Shown here one piece after another: positions 54,278 through 63,272 of a DNA stretch of 64,000 nt (positions within the stretch are counted from its first letter, which is position 1; each line of letters begins with the position of its first letter). The stretch covers positions 124,001-188,000 of the forward strand of contig NZ_WVRE01000003.1 of assembly GCF_013111185.1 (NCBI RefSeq), written 5' to 3'. This DNA comes from Ruegeria sp. HKCCD7303. GTDB lineage: Bacteria > Pseudomonadota > Alphaproteobacteria > Rhodobacterales > Rhodobacteraceae. The notes beneath the pieces were generated by a model, which searched no databases, was not told where the DNA came from, and saw nothing but the letters and a program-made list of their open reading frames with translations. Made by a program: the position numbers and the translations under genes.

Positions 54278-55228
54278 ATGACCGACGCAAGTATCAATGC
54301 CAGCACTGCGACCGCTCAGGCGGACGAGGCCAGCTTTGGCGATTACTTCGCCCTGCTGAAGCCTCGCGTGATGTCTCTGGTTGTTTTCACGGCGCTGGTG
54401 GGTTTGCTGGCGGCACCTGTTTCCGTGCATCCGTTTGTGGGTTTTTGCGCCATTCTGTTCATTGCCATTGGAGGCGGTGCCTCTGGCGCTTTGAACATGT
54501 GGTGGGACGCGGATATCGACCGCGTTATGAAACGCACCAAGGGTCGTCCGATCCCTTCCGGCAAAGTGGAAGAGGGTGAGGCGCTGGCGCTTGGGCTGGC
54601 GCTTTCGGGCCTTTCGGTGATCATGCTGGGTCTCGCAACCAACTGGTTTGCAGGCGCGTTTTTGGGCTTCACCATTTTCTTCTACGTTGTCGTTTACACG
54701 ATGTGGCTGAAGCGTTCGACGCCGCAGAACATCGTGATCGGTGGCGCCGCAGGCGCTTTCCCGCCCGTCATTGGTTGGGTTGCGGCAACCGGATCGATGT
54801 CAGTTGAACCTTGGCTGATGTTCGCCCTGACCTTCATGTGGACGCCGCCGCATTTCTGGGCGCTGGCTCTGTTCATGCGCTCAGATTACGACGATGCGGG
54901 TGTCCCGATGCTGACCGTGACGCATGGTCGCCGTGCGACGCGGGTACATATTCTGGTTTACACGGCTCTGCTGGCCATTTTGGCATTGGGAACCGCATTC
55001 TCTGGTATCGGTGGCCCAGTTTACCTGACCGTTGCTTTGGTGTTGAACGCGCTGTTCCTACACGGAGCATGGCGGATTTCACGCCGGACCGAGGAGGACT
55101 CGGAAGCCGACAATTTCAAGGTCGAGCGCAGCTTTTTCAAGCTTTCGCTGCTCTACCTCTTCCTGCATTTCGGCGCCATTCTGGTTGAGGCGTTGCTGAA
55201 ACCCTATGGGTTGGGAGGCTGGTCATGA
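54278..55228 (+). CDS. ctaB: Protoheme IX farnesyltransferase (heme O synthase)
   Basis: 316-residue UbiA-family membrane prenyltransferase. The Asp-rich motif NMWWDADIDRVMKRTKGRPIPSG (about 68-90) binds farnesyl diphosphate, and the second conserved loop is YDDAGVPMLTVTHG. About eight membrane segments are visible. It makes heme O on the way to heme A for the oxidase encoded here. Its stop overlaps coxF by 4 bases. Confidence 0.96.
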   Translation: MTDASINASTATAQADEASFGDYFALLKPRVMSLVVFTALVGLLAAPVSVHPFVGFCAILFIAIGGGASGALNMWWDADIDRVMKRTKGRPIPSGKVEEGEALALGLALSGLSVIMLGLATNWFAGAFLGFTIFFYVVVYTMWLKRSTPQNIVIGGAAGAFPPVIGWVAATGSMSVEPWLMFALTFMWTPPHFWALALFMRSDYDDAGVPMLTVTHGRRATRVHILVYTALLAILALGTAFSGIGGPVYLTVALVLNALFLHGAWRISRRTEEDSEADNFKVERSFFKLSLLYLFLHFGAILVEALLKPYGLGGWS

Positions 55229-55386
55229 GCCTTCGAAAGAACCACGAGCTGCACCAACGGCGATTCAGCCGCAATCTGGGGGTTGGCCTGACACTGGCCG
55301 CCTTTATCGTGATCATTTTTGGGCTGACGGTCGTAAAGGTGTCGGGCACGGATTTCGGTATGGCAACACAGGAGGTTCAGAACTGA
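55225..55386 (+). CDS. coxF: CoxF, small oxidase assembly protein
   Basis: 53-residue frame, ATG 55225 to TGA 55386. The N-terminus is hydrophilic (MSLRKNHELHQRRFSRNLG), followed by one membrane segment (VGLTLAAFIVIIFGLTVVKV) and a short tail. The start overlaps the ctaB stop by 4 bases and the stop shares a base with the ctaG start, so it is coupled on both sides. A short gene at this position is usual in alphaproteobacterial cox operons. Its role in assembly is inferred from that. Confidence 0.85.
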   Translation: MSLRKNHELHQRRFSRNLGVGLTLAAFIVIIFGLTVVKVSGTDFGMATQEVQN

Positions 55387-55961
55387 TGGCATTGACTGGT
55401 CCCCAGAAAACGGTTGTTCAGACTGTGGGTGTGGTTGTTCTGATGGGCAGCTTGGCCTGGGCGGCTGTGCCATTTTATGATTGGTTCTGTCGGGTGACGG
55501 GGTTTGGCGGCACCACGGGTGTAGCCGAAGCAGCGCCCGAAGACATTCTGGACCGCACCATCACCGTTCGGTTCGACGCGTCCAAGGCCAAAGGCATGGC
55601 GTGGGAGTTCAAGCCGATTGAACGCGAGATGGAAGTGCGCATCGGCGAGACCGGTCTGGCATTCTACGAAGCATATAACCCAACCGACCGGCCCATCGCG
55701 GGGCAGGCCTCGTACAACGTTGCCCCATATTCGGCCGGTGGGTATTTTCAGAAAATCGCCTGTTTCTGCTTTGAAGAGCAGGTGCTGCAACCCGGCGAAC
55801 GGGTTGAAATGCCAGTAACTTTCTTCGTCGACCCGGAACTGGTCGAGGATCTTGAAGCAAAGTATGTTCATACGATCACTCTGTCGTATACATTCTACGA
55901 AATCGACCTGCCCGAGGGCTATGCCGCCCTTGAAACGCAGGCAGAAACAAACACGAACTAA
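55386..55961 (+). CDS. ctaG: Cytochrome c oxidase assembly protein CtaG (Cox11)
   Basis: 191 residues from ATG 55386 (TGATG overlap with coxF). One N-terminal membrane anchor (VGVVVLMGSLAWAAVPFYDWFC) is followed by a periplasmic domain with the copper-binding CFCF motif in FQKIACFCFEEQ. It delivers copper to the CuB site of subunit I. Confidence 0.95.
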   Translation: MALTGPQKTVVQTVGVVVLMGSLAWAAVPFYDWFCRVTGFGGTTGVAEAAPEDILDRTITVRFDASKAKGMAWEFKPIEREMEVRIGETGLAFYEAYNPTDRPIAGQASYNVAPYSAGGYFQKIACFCFEEQVLQPGERVEMPVTFFVDPELVEDLEAKYVHTITLSYTFYEIDLPEGYAALETQAETNTN

Positions 55962-55983
55962 CGCCTGTAGGTGAGGGACGCTG

Positions 55984-56799
55984 ATGGCACACGCTAAAAA
56001 CCACGATTATCACATTCTGGCCCCGTCGATCTGGCCTCTGATCGGAGCCGTCGGTGGCTTTGTGATGCTGCTCGGAGCCGTCCTTTGGATGCATGGCATT
56101 ACGCCGTGGATGTTCTGGGCTGGCTTGGTCGCGGTGCTGTACACCATGTTCGCCTGGTGGTCTGAAGTGGTTGTTGAAAGCCGTCAGGGCGATCACACAC
56201 CTGTCGTCCGCATCGGCCTGCGCTATGGTTTCATCCTGTTTGTGATGTCCGAGGTGATGTTCTTCTTCGCCTGGTTCTGGTCGTTCTTCAAGCATCGCAT
56301 GTACCCGATGTATGACTATGCGGGCACCGAATACATTCAGCCAGACATCCACGCGGTTGACCCTTTCCACCTGCCGCTGATCAACACTCTGGTCCTGCTG
56401 CTGTCGGGCTGCGCGATCACATGGGCCCACCATGCGCTGGTGCATGACAATGACCGCAAGGCGCTTATAAACGGTCTGGCCATCGGTATCGTTCTGGGCG
56501 TGCTGTTCACCTTCCTGCAGGGTTATGAATATTACGAGCTGCTGGCCCATGAAGGCTGGGAGTTCGGTGGTGATCAGTTCTATTCGAACTTCTTCATGGC
56601 AACCGGTTTCCACGGCGCGCACGTGATCATCGGCACCATCTTCCTGACTGTCTGTCTGATACGGGCGCTTAAGGGCGACTTTACACCCGAGAAGCACGTC
56701 GGGTTTGAAGCCGCGGCCTGGTACTGGCACTTCGTTGACGTAGTCTGGCTGTTCCTGTTCTTTGCCGTCTACATCTGGGGCCAAGCTCCGCTGATGTAA
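55984..56799 (+). CDS. ctaE: Cytochrome c oxidase subunit III
   Basis: 271 residues with seven hydrophobic segments. Family motifs are [22 protein letters not shown] at the start, [21 protein letters not shown] near residue 85, [15 protein letters not shown] near 205 and [15 protein letters not shown] near the end. It is followed by a strong terminator. Confidence 0.96.
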   Translation: MAHAKNHDYHILAPSIWPLIGAVGGFVMLLGAVLWMHGITPWMFWAGLVAVLYTMFAWWSEVVVESRQGDHTPVVRIGLRYGFILFVMSEVMFFFAWFWSFFKHRMYPMYDYAGTEYIQPDIHAVDPFHLPLINTLVLLLSGCAITWAHHALVHDNDRKALINGLAIGIVLGVLFTFLQGYEYYELLAHEGWEFGGDQFYSNFFMATGFHGAHVIIGTIFLTVCLIRALKGDFTPEKHVGFEAAAWYWHFVDVVWLFLFFAVYIWGQAPLM

Positions 56800-56823
56800 A
56801 ACCGGTCAAATGAGCCGATTGCG

Positions 56824-56853
56824 AAAGCCGCCCCTGGGGGCGGCTTTTTGCTT
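56824..56853 (+). terminator. Rho-independent terminator after ctaE
   Basis: A 10-bp GC-rich stem (56824-56833 with 56838-56847) with a 4-base loop and a T-rich run (56845-56854). It splits the cox operon from surf1 unless read through. Confidence 0.9.
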
Positions 56854-56954
56854 TTCCCGGTGCAAGATTGCACCCAATACAATTGTGTGGTTGCGTTTTC
56901 GACCGCTCCGCCCTTAACAAGACGCCGGTTCCTGCAACGAGGTTTGATCCTGCC

Positions 56955-57632
56955 ATGCGCCGCATTCTGTTTCTGCTGATCTTCGGCCTTGCCGGTTTGG
57001 GTGTGCTGCTGTCGCTGGGCATTTGGCAGGTGCAGCGTCTGTCATGGAAACAAGAGGTGTTGGCCGAGATTGAAAGCCGTATCTCGGCGGATCCTGTGGA
57101 CTTACCAGCGCAGGTGTCAGAAGACGCTGACAAATACCTACCAGTCACCATTTCGGGCGATATGGAGCCCGGGGAAATCCACGTTCTGGTTTCCGTAAAG
57201 CAGGTTGGCGCAGGGTACCGCATCATTCAGTCTTTCACCGCCGGGGACCGCACAATATTGGTGGATCGGGGCTTTGTTCCAACAACTGCCAAAGACGCAA
57301 AGCGATTGACTGGCCCGATGAAGATCACCGGTAATTTGCACTGGCCGGACGAGATCGACAGCTATACGCCCGAAGCCGATATTGACGCCAATATCTGGTT
57401 TGCTCGCGACGTGCCGAACTTGGCCGCAGCTTTGGGTGCCGAACCTGTGCTTCTGATCGCCCGGTCGGAAACGGACCCAAACATTACGCCTTTGCCGGTA
57501 GATACGGCGGGCATTCCCAACGATCACCTACAATATGCAATCACCTGGTTTGGTCTGGCTCTGGTCTGGGCCGCAATGACCGGGTACTTCCTATGGCGCA
57601 GCCGTGCCAATTCTGAGAGTGACACGATATGA
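56955..57632 (+). CDS. SURF1-family heme A insertion protein
   Basis: 225 residues from ATG 56955. Two membrane segments flank a periplasmic domain: the N-terminal ILFLLIFGLAGLGVLLSLGIWQVQRL and the C-terminal YAITWFGLALVWAAMTGYF. The first contains the SURF1 GxWQ-type signature (GIWQVQR). It assists heme A placement into subunit I. Its stop overlaps thrC by 4 bases. Confidence 0.9.
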   Translation: MRRILFLLIFGLAGLGVLLSLGIWQVQRLSWKQEVLAEIESRISADPVDLPAQVSEDADKYLPVTISGDMEPGEIHVLVSVKQVGAGYRIIQSFTAGDRTILVDRGFVPTTAKDAKRLTGPMKITGNLHWPDEIDSYTPEADIDANIWFARDVPNLAAALGAEPVLLIARSETDPNITPLPVDTAGIPNDHLQYAITWFGLALVWAAMTGYFLWRSRANSESDTI

Positions 57633-59017
57633 AATACATCTCGACCCGTGGGCAGGCGCCCGAACTGACTTTTGAAGAGGCGATGCTGACGGGTTTGGCC
57701 CGCGACGGTGGCTTGTACTTGCCCGCCGAGATCCCGGTGATGTCGCAAGACGAGATCGCGGCGCTGGCGGGCTTGCCCTATGAAGAGATCGCTTTTCGCG
57801 TGATGTGGCCCTATGTCAGCGGCTCCTTTGCCGAGGAAGAGTTCAAGGCGATCATCGCCCGCGCTTATGAGGGTTTCGGCCACGACGCCCGCGCGCCTCT
57901 GAAGCAACTCAACGAAAACCATTTTCTGCTAGAGCTGTTCCACGGCCCGACACTGGCCTTCAAGGATTTTGCCATGCAGTTGATTGGCCAACTTTTCCAG
58001 GTGGCTCTGAAACGCCGTGGCGACCGTGTAACCATCGTGGGTGCGACCAGCGGTGATACGGGTTCTGCCGCTATCGAAGCTTTCCGGGGGCTGGATGCGG
58101 TAGACGTGTTTATCCTGTTTCCGCATGGCCGTGTATCCGAGGTGCAGCGCCGTCAGATGACAACGCCTGCGGACAGCAATGTTCACGCTCTGGCCGTCGA
58201 CGGAGACTTCGACGATTGCCAGGCCGCGCTGAAGGATATGTTCAACGATTTTGATTTCCGCGATGGGGTGAAACTGGCGGGTGTGAACTCGATCAACTTT
58301 GCCCGCGTTCTGGCGCAGATTGTCTATTATTTCTCTGCCGCCGTCAGTCTCGGCGCGCCGCATCGCAAGGTCAGCTTCACCGTGCCGACCGGGAACTTTG
58401 GAGATATTTTCGCGGGTTATCTGGCCAAACGTATGGGCCTGCCCATCGACCGTTTGGTGGTGGCAACCAACCAGAATGACATTCTGCATCGTTGTCTGTC
58501 GGGCGAGGGATATTTCAAGGGCGAAACCATCCCCTCGATCAGCCCGTCGATGGATATTCAGGTCAGCTCGAACTTTGAGCGGGCTCTGTATTACGCCTAT
58601 GGCGAGGACGGTAGCGCTGTGGCGCAGCTGATGGATGAGCTCAAGAATGGTGGCTTCAACGTCAGCCAGGGCGCGATGGAGGCACTGCGCGAGAGTTTCG
58701 ATTCGGGTCGCATGTCCGAAGACGAGACGCTGGAAACGATCAAGCATACGCTGGCGCATAGTGCGGAGCTGGTTTGCCCCCACACCGCTATTGGGGTCAA
58801 GGTTGGGGAAGACCACCGCGCCGCCGATACACCTATGATCACTTTGGCAACGGCGCATCCCGCCAAGTTCCCGGCGGCGGTCGAGAAGGCAAGCGGCGAA
58901 CATCCGCCTCTTCCATCCCGCATGTCTGATCTGTATGAACGTTCGGAACGGGTGACCCGCATTGCAAACGAACTGGGTACCCTTGAGGATCATATCAGAA
59001 GGCATATCGCTGAGTGA
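57629..59017 (+). CDS. thrC: Threonine synthase
   Basis: PLP enzyme converting O-phosphohomoserine to threonine. The 462-residue protein has the PLP lysine in TLAFKDFAMQ (K112), the phosphate-binding loop GATSGDTGSAA and the N-terminal MKYISTRGQAPELTFEEAML. The length fits the bacterial fungal-type ThrC. It is coupled to surf1 (ATGA) and to the M16 gene (GTGA), a conserved alphaproteobacterial order. Confidence 0.96.
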   Translation: MKYISTRGQAPELTFEEAMLTGLARDGGLYLPAEIPVMSQDEIAALAGLPYEEIAFRVMWPYVSGSFAEEEFKAIIARAYEGFGHDARAPLKQLNENHFLLELFHGPTLAFKDFAMQLIGQLFQVALKRRGDRVTIVGATSGDTGSAAIEAFRGLDAVDVFILFPHGRVSEVQRRQMTTPADSNVHALAVDGDFDDCQAALKDMFNDFDFRDGVKLAGVNSINFARVLAQIVYYFSAAVSLGAPHRKVSFTVPTGNFGDIFAGYLAKRMGLPIDRLVVATNQNDILHRCLSGEGYFKGETIPSISPSMDIQVSSNFERALYYAYGEDGSAVAQLMDELKNGGFNVSQGAMEALRESFDSGRMSEDETLETIKHTLAHSAELVCPHTAIGVKVGEDHRAADTPMITLATAHPAKFPAAVEKASGEHPPLPSRMSDLYERSERVTRIANELGTLEDHIRRHIAE

Positions 59018-60276
59018 CAGTCAGACAAGACCAACTGAAGAACGGCTTTCGTATCGTCAGTGAACATATGCCGGGGCTGCAATCAGCGGCCATCGGCATC
59101 TGGGTGACCGCCGGTGGGCGGCATGAGCGGATCGAACAAAACGGCATCGCGCATTTCCTTGAACATATGGCGTTCAAGGGAACCGAGCGTCGTTCTGCGC
59201 TGCAAATCGCTGAAGCGATCGAGGATGTGGGCGGCTATATCAACGCCTATACTTCGCGCGAGGTGACGGCCTACTACGCGCGTGTTCTCAAAGACGACGT
59301 CGCGCTGGCCATGGATGTGATCGGCGACATCGTTCTGAACCCGGTTTTCGATCCGCGTGAGATCGAGGTCGAGCGTGGGGTGATCCTGCAAGAAATCGGT
59401 CAGGCCTATGACACGCCGGACGACGTGATCTTTGACTGGCTGCAAGAGCAGAGCTATCACGACCAACCCCTGGGCCGCACTATTCTGGGGCCAACTGAAA
59501 AGGTCAGTGCGTTTTCACGCGAGGATCTGTCGGGCTTTGTAGCCGAGCATTATGGCCCCGAGCAGATGATCCTGTCGGCTGCCGGTGCCGTGGATCACGA
59601 TGCGCTGATGAAAATGGCCGAAGAGATGTTTGGCCATCTGCAACCGCGCAAGGGCCTGATCCCGGACGCTGCACGGTTCACCGGGGGTGAGGCACGGCAA
59701 GAGAAAGAGTTGGAGCAGGCGCACTTTGCCCTGGCGCTGGAAAGCCCCGGGTACCGCGACGATGCGATTTATACGGCGCAGATTTATTCGACGGCTTTGG
59801 GCGGCGGCATGTCCTCGCGTTTGTTCCAGGAGGTGAGAGAAACGCGCGGGCTGTGCTACACAATCTTTGCTCAGACCGGTGCTTACGCTGATACTGGTAC
59901 AACCACGATTTATGCGGGAACCTCGGCGGATCAGGTTGGTGAGTTGGCGACAATCACCATTGATGAGATGAAGCGCGCGGCCGAGGACATGAGCGCGGAA
60001 GAGGTTGCCCGCGCCCGTGCTCAGATGAAGGCCGGGATGCTGATGGGATTGGAAAGCCCTTCAAACCGGGCCGAACGTCTGGCGCGGCTGGTGCAGATCT
60101 GGGGCAGGGTGCCTTCGCTAGAGGATACCGTTGCCAAGATTGATGCGGTCGGCACCGAAGATGTGAAAGCATTTGCAGAAACCATGGCTGTACAGGCTCC
60201 GGCAGCTCTGGCGCTTTATGGGCCTGTGGCTGGCGCGCCGAGCTTGACCGAACTGCAGGAGAGGCGGGCGGCGTGA
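59014..60276 (+). CDS. M16 zinc peptidase, mitochondrial-processing-peptidase type
   Basis: 420 residues. The inverted zinc motif HFLEH (residues 47-51, in NGIAHFLEHMAFKGTERR) and the downstream Glu in IEVERGVILQEIGQ are the M16 ligands. The second domain follows, with GGGMSSRLFQEVRETRGLCYTI. It resembles the beta subunit of mitochondrial processing peptidase, as expected for this lineage. GTG start, overlapping thrC by 4 bases. Confidence 0.93.
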   Translation: MTVRQDQLKNGFRIVSEHMPGLQSAAIGIWVTAGGRHERIEQNGIAHFLEHMAFKGTERRSALQIAEAIEDVGGYINAYTSREVTAYYARVLKDDVALAMDVIGDIVLNPVFDPREIEVERGVILQEIGQAYDTPDDVIFDWLQEQSYHDQPLGRTILGPTEKVSAFSREDLSGFVAEHYGPEQMILSAAGAVDHDALMKMAEEMFGHLQPRKGLIPDAARFTGGEARQEKELEQAHFALALESPGYRDDAIYTAQIYSTALGGGMSSRLFQEVRETRGLCYTIFAQTGAYADTGTTTIYAGTSADQVGELATITIDEMKRAAEDMSAEEVARARAQMKAGMLMGLESPSNRAERLARLVQIWGRVPSLEDTVAKIDAVGTEDVKAFAETMAVQAPAALALYGPVAGAPSLTELQERRAA

Positions 60277-60860
60277 TGCTGTTGGGCAGACGCAAGCTGA
60301 AACTCGAAACCGCGCGGCTCAGCATGCGCCCGCCTGTACATTCCGATTTCAATACCTGGTGCGCATTGCGGCGGGCTTCAAAGGATTACCTGACACCGTG
60401 GGAGCCGGTCTGGGCAGCGGATCACCTGAGCCGCAAGTCTTTTACCAATCGGGTCTATTGGGCGCAGCGCTCGGTCGCCAGTGGGACTGCGATACCTCTG
60501 TTCCTTTTTCGTCGCGAAGACGACACGCTGGTTGGGGCCATCACGCTGGACAACATTCGGCGTGGTCCCGCGCAGGCCGGAACCTTAGGATACTGGACCG
60601 GTCAAGCTTTTGCCCGCCAAGGTTACATGCGCGAGGCAATTGGTGCCATGGTCCATCACGCCTTTACTCGGCTGGACCTGAGCCGGATCGAAGCCGCTTG
60701 TTTGCCTGAAAACCGGGCATCGCGCGGGTTGCTGGAAAGCTCTGGCTTCAAATACGAAGGTGTGGCGCAGTCCTATCTGCAGATCAACGGACGATGGCGA
60801 ACGCATGTTTTGTATGCAAGCCTGCGGTCCGACAGGCGCGGAAAGACCGACGCGGGTTAG
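60276..60860 (+). CDS. GNAT acetyltransferase, RimJ-like
   Basis: 194 residues from ATG 60276 (a GTG one codon earlier is possible). The N-terminus LETARLSMRPPVHSDFNTW is the RimJ/RimL pattern, and the acetyl-CoA loop is in TGQAFARQGYMREAIGAMVHHAF. Motif B is RIEAACLPENRASRGLLESSGF. The target could be ribosomal S5 or another N-terminus, not decidable here. TGATG coupling to the M16 gene. Confidence 0.88.
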   Translation: MLLGRRKLKLETARLSMRPPVHSDFNTWCALRRASKDYLTPWEPVWAADHLSRKSFTNRVYWAQRSVASGTAIPLFLFRREDDTLVGAITLDNIRRGPAQAGTLGYWTGQAFARQGYMREAIGAMVHHAFTRLDLSRIEAACLPENRASRGLLESSGFKYEGVAQSYLQINGRWRTHVLYASLRSDRRGKTDAG

Positions 60861-60927
60861 GGGGCTCTGCCCCCGTCGCGGCAGGCCGCGCCTCCCCCGA
60901 GGTATTTGGCGCCAGATGAACAAGGGG
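60860..60927 (+). repeat. Rhodobacteraceae-type intergenic element, long copy
   Basis: Right after the GNAT stop there is a GGGGGC-tct-GCCCCC hairpin (60860-60874), then a CGCGG-cagg-CCGCG hairpin (60877-60890), then CCTCCCCCGAGGTATTTGG (60891-60909) and a CCAGATGAA tail. I recognise this composite from many Rhodobacteraceae intergenic regions. The first hairpins may also stop transcription of the long cox-thrC operon. Confidence 0.65.
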
Positions 60928-60962
60928 CATGACTTGGGCGTGTTCTGCGCTAAAGTTAAGTT

Positions 60963-61781
60963 ATGCGCTGGTTGGTTGCGGCATTGATGGTGATTTCTGG
61001 TGGAGCTGCAGCGCAAGAGCGGCGGCCAAGCCATTGCATCGCCATTGCTGATGCCGCGCCGGGGATTGAGTACCTTCACAAAGCTGCGTGGCAAGATCCG
61101 GTGCCGGAATTTTCTGTGCGGATCAGCTATATCGCGCACGCGTCGTTTCTGATCCAGACGCGGGGCGGGTTGAATGCAGTCACCGATTTCACCGGTTTTA
61201 TCGGCAGTGCGGATTTGATCCCTGATGTGGTGACGATGAACCATGCCCACAGCACGCATTGGACGGCCCATCCCGATCCGGCGATCCCACATGTTCTGCC
61301 GGGATGGGGTGAGTTTGGTCAGGGCATTGAGCATCATCTTGATCTGGGTGAGATGCTGGTGCGGAATGTCTCGACCGATATTCGTTCGGCTTATGGCGGT
61401 GTCGAAGAACGGGGCAATTCGATCTTCGTGTTCGAGGTTGAAGGGCTATGTATCGGTCATCTGGGGCATTTGCATCATGTGCCGTCAGACGAGCAGTTCG
61501 CCGCGTTGGGGCGGCTGGATGTTGTAATGGCTGCGGTTGATGGCGGGACGACAATGCCCTTGCCAGACATGATCTCGGTTCTGAAGCGACTGAAAAGTTC
61601 TGTCATCATTCCGATGCACTGGTTTTCTGGATTCTCGCTTGACCGGTTCCTTGTTGATATTCGGGATACTTTTCCGGTTGAACGCAACGGTGTTTCGGAA
61701 ATCACTGTCTCGCTTCGCGATCTTCCCGACCGACCTACGGTGATTGTTCTGGAGCCGCAATATCTGATTGATTTGGAATAG
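60963..61781 (+). CDS. Secreted MBL-fold metallo-hydrolase, altered metal motif
   Basis: 272 residues with a signal peptide (MRWLVAALMVISGGAAAQ). The fold starts ISYIAHASFLIQT, like UlaG/YtnP-type metallo-beta-lactamase proteins. The metal motif usually reads HxHxDH but here is HAHSTH (61242-61259), with Thr instead of Asp. Later His residues are in GHLGHLHHVPSDEQ, and the final His is in IIPMHWFSG. Substrate unknown. Metal content may be reduced. Confidence 0.82.
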   Translation: MRWLVAALMVISGGAAAQERRPSHCIAIADAAPGIEYLHKAAWQDPVPEFSVRISYIAHASFLIQTRGGLNAVTDFTGFIGSADLIPDVVTMNHAHSTHWTAHPDPAIPHVLPGWGEFGQGIEHHLDLGEMLVRNVSTDIRSAYGGVEERGNSIFVFEVEGLCIGHLGHLHHVPSDEQFAALGRLDVVMAAVDGGTTMPLPDMISVLKRLKSSVIIPMHWFSGFSLDRFLVDIRDTFPVERNGVSEITVSLRDLPDRPTVIVLEPQYLIDLE

Positions 61782-61819
61782 GGCTTGCCGCAGCCGCGTC
61801 GCTTGGGCATTGAAAACGT

Positions 61820-63235
61820 ATGAATTTAAACCCCGCCGATGCCCGATTTGCCGCGCTGATCCAATCGACAATACGCGACGATGTCCTGCGCCCCGTTGAA
61901 GAACGGTATTTGGAAGAACCGCGCGGGCGGTTTTCCGGGCAGATCGGGGTGTTGGCTGTTCCCGACAGCGCCGAAGAGGTTTCCGCACTGGTGCGGTTGG
62001 CTTCGGAGGAGCGGGTGCCGGTTGTACCCTATGGCGGTGGCACAGGATTGGTAGGCGGGCAGGTGATGTCAGATGGCCCACTCCCTTTGCTGGTCTCTTT
62101 GGAGCGAATGACAGCCATTCGGTCTGTTTTCCCGACCGAGAACATCCTGATCGCCGAAGCCGGGGCCATTTTGCAAGACGTTCAGACAGCGGCCGAGAAT
62201 GCGGATCGGCTGTTTCCGCTGTCATTGGCGGCGCAGGGGTCGTGTCGGATCGGGGGCAACCTTTCGACCAATGCCGGGGGCGTTAATGTCTTGCGCTATG
62301 GCAACGCACGTGACCTGTGTCTGGGGCTTGAGGCGGTGTTGCCCAATGGCGAGATATGGCATGGGCTGAGCCGGTTGCGAAAGGACAACACGGGCTACGA
62401 TCTGCGGGACCTTTTGATCGGGGCCGAAGGCTCGCTGGGGATCATCACGGCAGCGTCCCTTAAGCTGTTTCCAAAACCTGCTGCGCAGGGCACGGCGATG
62501 TTTCAGGTGGCTTCGCCCGAGGCGGCCATCGACCTGCTGGCGCTGGCCCGAGATCAGGTGGGCGAGACTGTCAGTACGTTTGAGCTGATCCATCGGCAAG
62601 GACTCGATTTCCTGACCGATGTCCTTCCGGATGTTCGCCAACCTTTCAACACACCGACAGAGTGGAGCGTGTTGATTGAATTGGGACTTGCAAAGGGGCA
62701 ATCATCGTCAGCCGCGTTGGAGGAGATTTACATCCGCGCTGAAGAGCGCGGTCTGGTTCAAGATGGGGTGATTGCGCAAAGTGAAGCGCAGCGCGCTGAT
62801 CTGTGGGCGGTTCGCGAACGCATTCCCGAGGCCAACCGCCTGATCGGATCTGTTTCGAGCCATGACATCTCGATACCGATTTCCAGGATTCCAGACTTTA
62901 TTCGCAAAGGTGGGCAGGTGATTGCTGGCCTCGGACCGTTTCGGATCAATTGTTTCGGACACCTTGGCGATGGCAATCTGCATTACAACGTGTTCCCGCC
63001 CAAAGGGCAAAGCCGATCAGAGTTTGACACGGAAAGGGGCGCGATCAAGCAGGCTGTACATGATCTGGTTGACGCTTTTGACGGCTCGGTCAGTGCTGAA
63101 CATGGGGTGGGGCGTTTGAAAACGGACGATCTTGAACGCTATGGCGACCCGGTAAAGCTGGGTGCCATGAGGGCCATCAAGGCAGCTTTGGACCCACAGG
63201 GGATCATGAACCCGGGCGCGGTCCTGAAAGGGTGA
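61820..63235 (+). CDS. FAD-binding oxidase, GlcD / D-2-hydroxyacid dehydrogenase type
   Basis: 471 residues. The PCMH FAD domain has VPVVPYGGGTGLVGGQV (about 70-87) and GGNLSTNAGGVNVLRYGNARDL. The C-terminal domain has the metal/substrate site NCFGHLGDGNLHYNV and SAEHGVGRLKTDDL near the end. Members oxidise D-lactate, glycolate or D-2-hydroxyglutarate. Which one applies is not visible. No GlcE/GlcF genes are adjacent, which argues against a classical glycolate oxidase complex. Confidence 0.9.
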   Translation: MNLNPADARFAALIQSTIRDDVLRPVEERYLEEPRGRFSGQIGVLAVPDSAEEVSALVRLASEERVPVVPYGGGTGLVGGQVMSDGPLPLLVSLERMTAIRSVFPTENILIAEAGAILQDVQTAAENADRLFPLSLAAQGSCRIGGNLSTNAGGVNVLRYGNARDLCLGLEAVLPNGEIWHGLSRLRKDNTGYDLRDLLIGAEGSLGIITAASLKLFPKPAAQGTAMFQVASPEAAIDLLALARDQVGETVSTFELIHRQGLDFLTDVLPDVRQPFNTPTEWSVLIELGLAKGQSSSAALEEIYIRAEERGLVQDGVIAQSEAQRADLWAVRERIPEANRLIGSVSSHDISIPISRIPDFIRKGGQVIAGLGPFRINCFGHLGDGNLHYNVFPPKGQSRSEFDTERGAIKQAVHDLVDAFDGSVSAEHGVGRLKTDDLERYGDPVKLGAMRAIKAALDPQGIMNPGAVLKG

Positions 63236-63260
63236 ACACGGCCCATGATACGGGCCGTGT
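63236..63260. terminator. Terminator between convergent genes
   Basis: A 9-bp stem (63236-63244 with 63252-63260) directly after the FAD oxidase stop. Short T and A runs follow. It probably serves the convergent fasciclin gene too. Confidence 0.65.
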
Positions 63261-63272
63261 CTTTAAACGGTG

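Noticed and set aside
57929..59005. Minus-strand open frame of 358 codons opposite thrC
   Set aside because: Antisense shadow with basic, His-rich composition and no domain.
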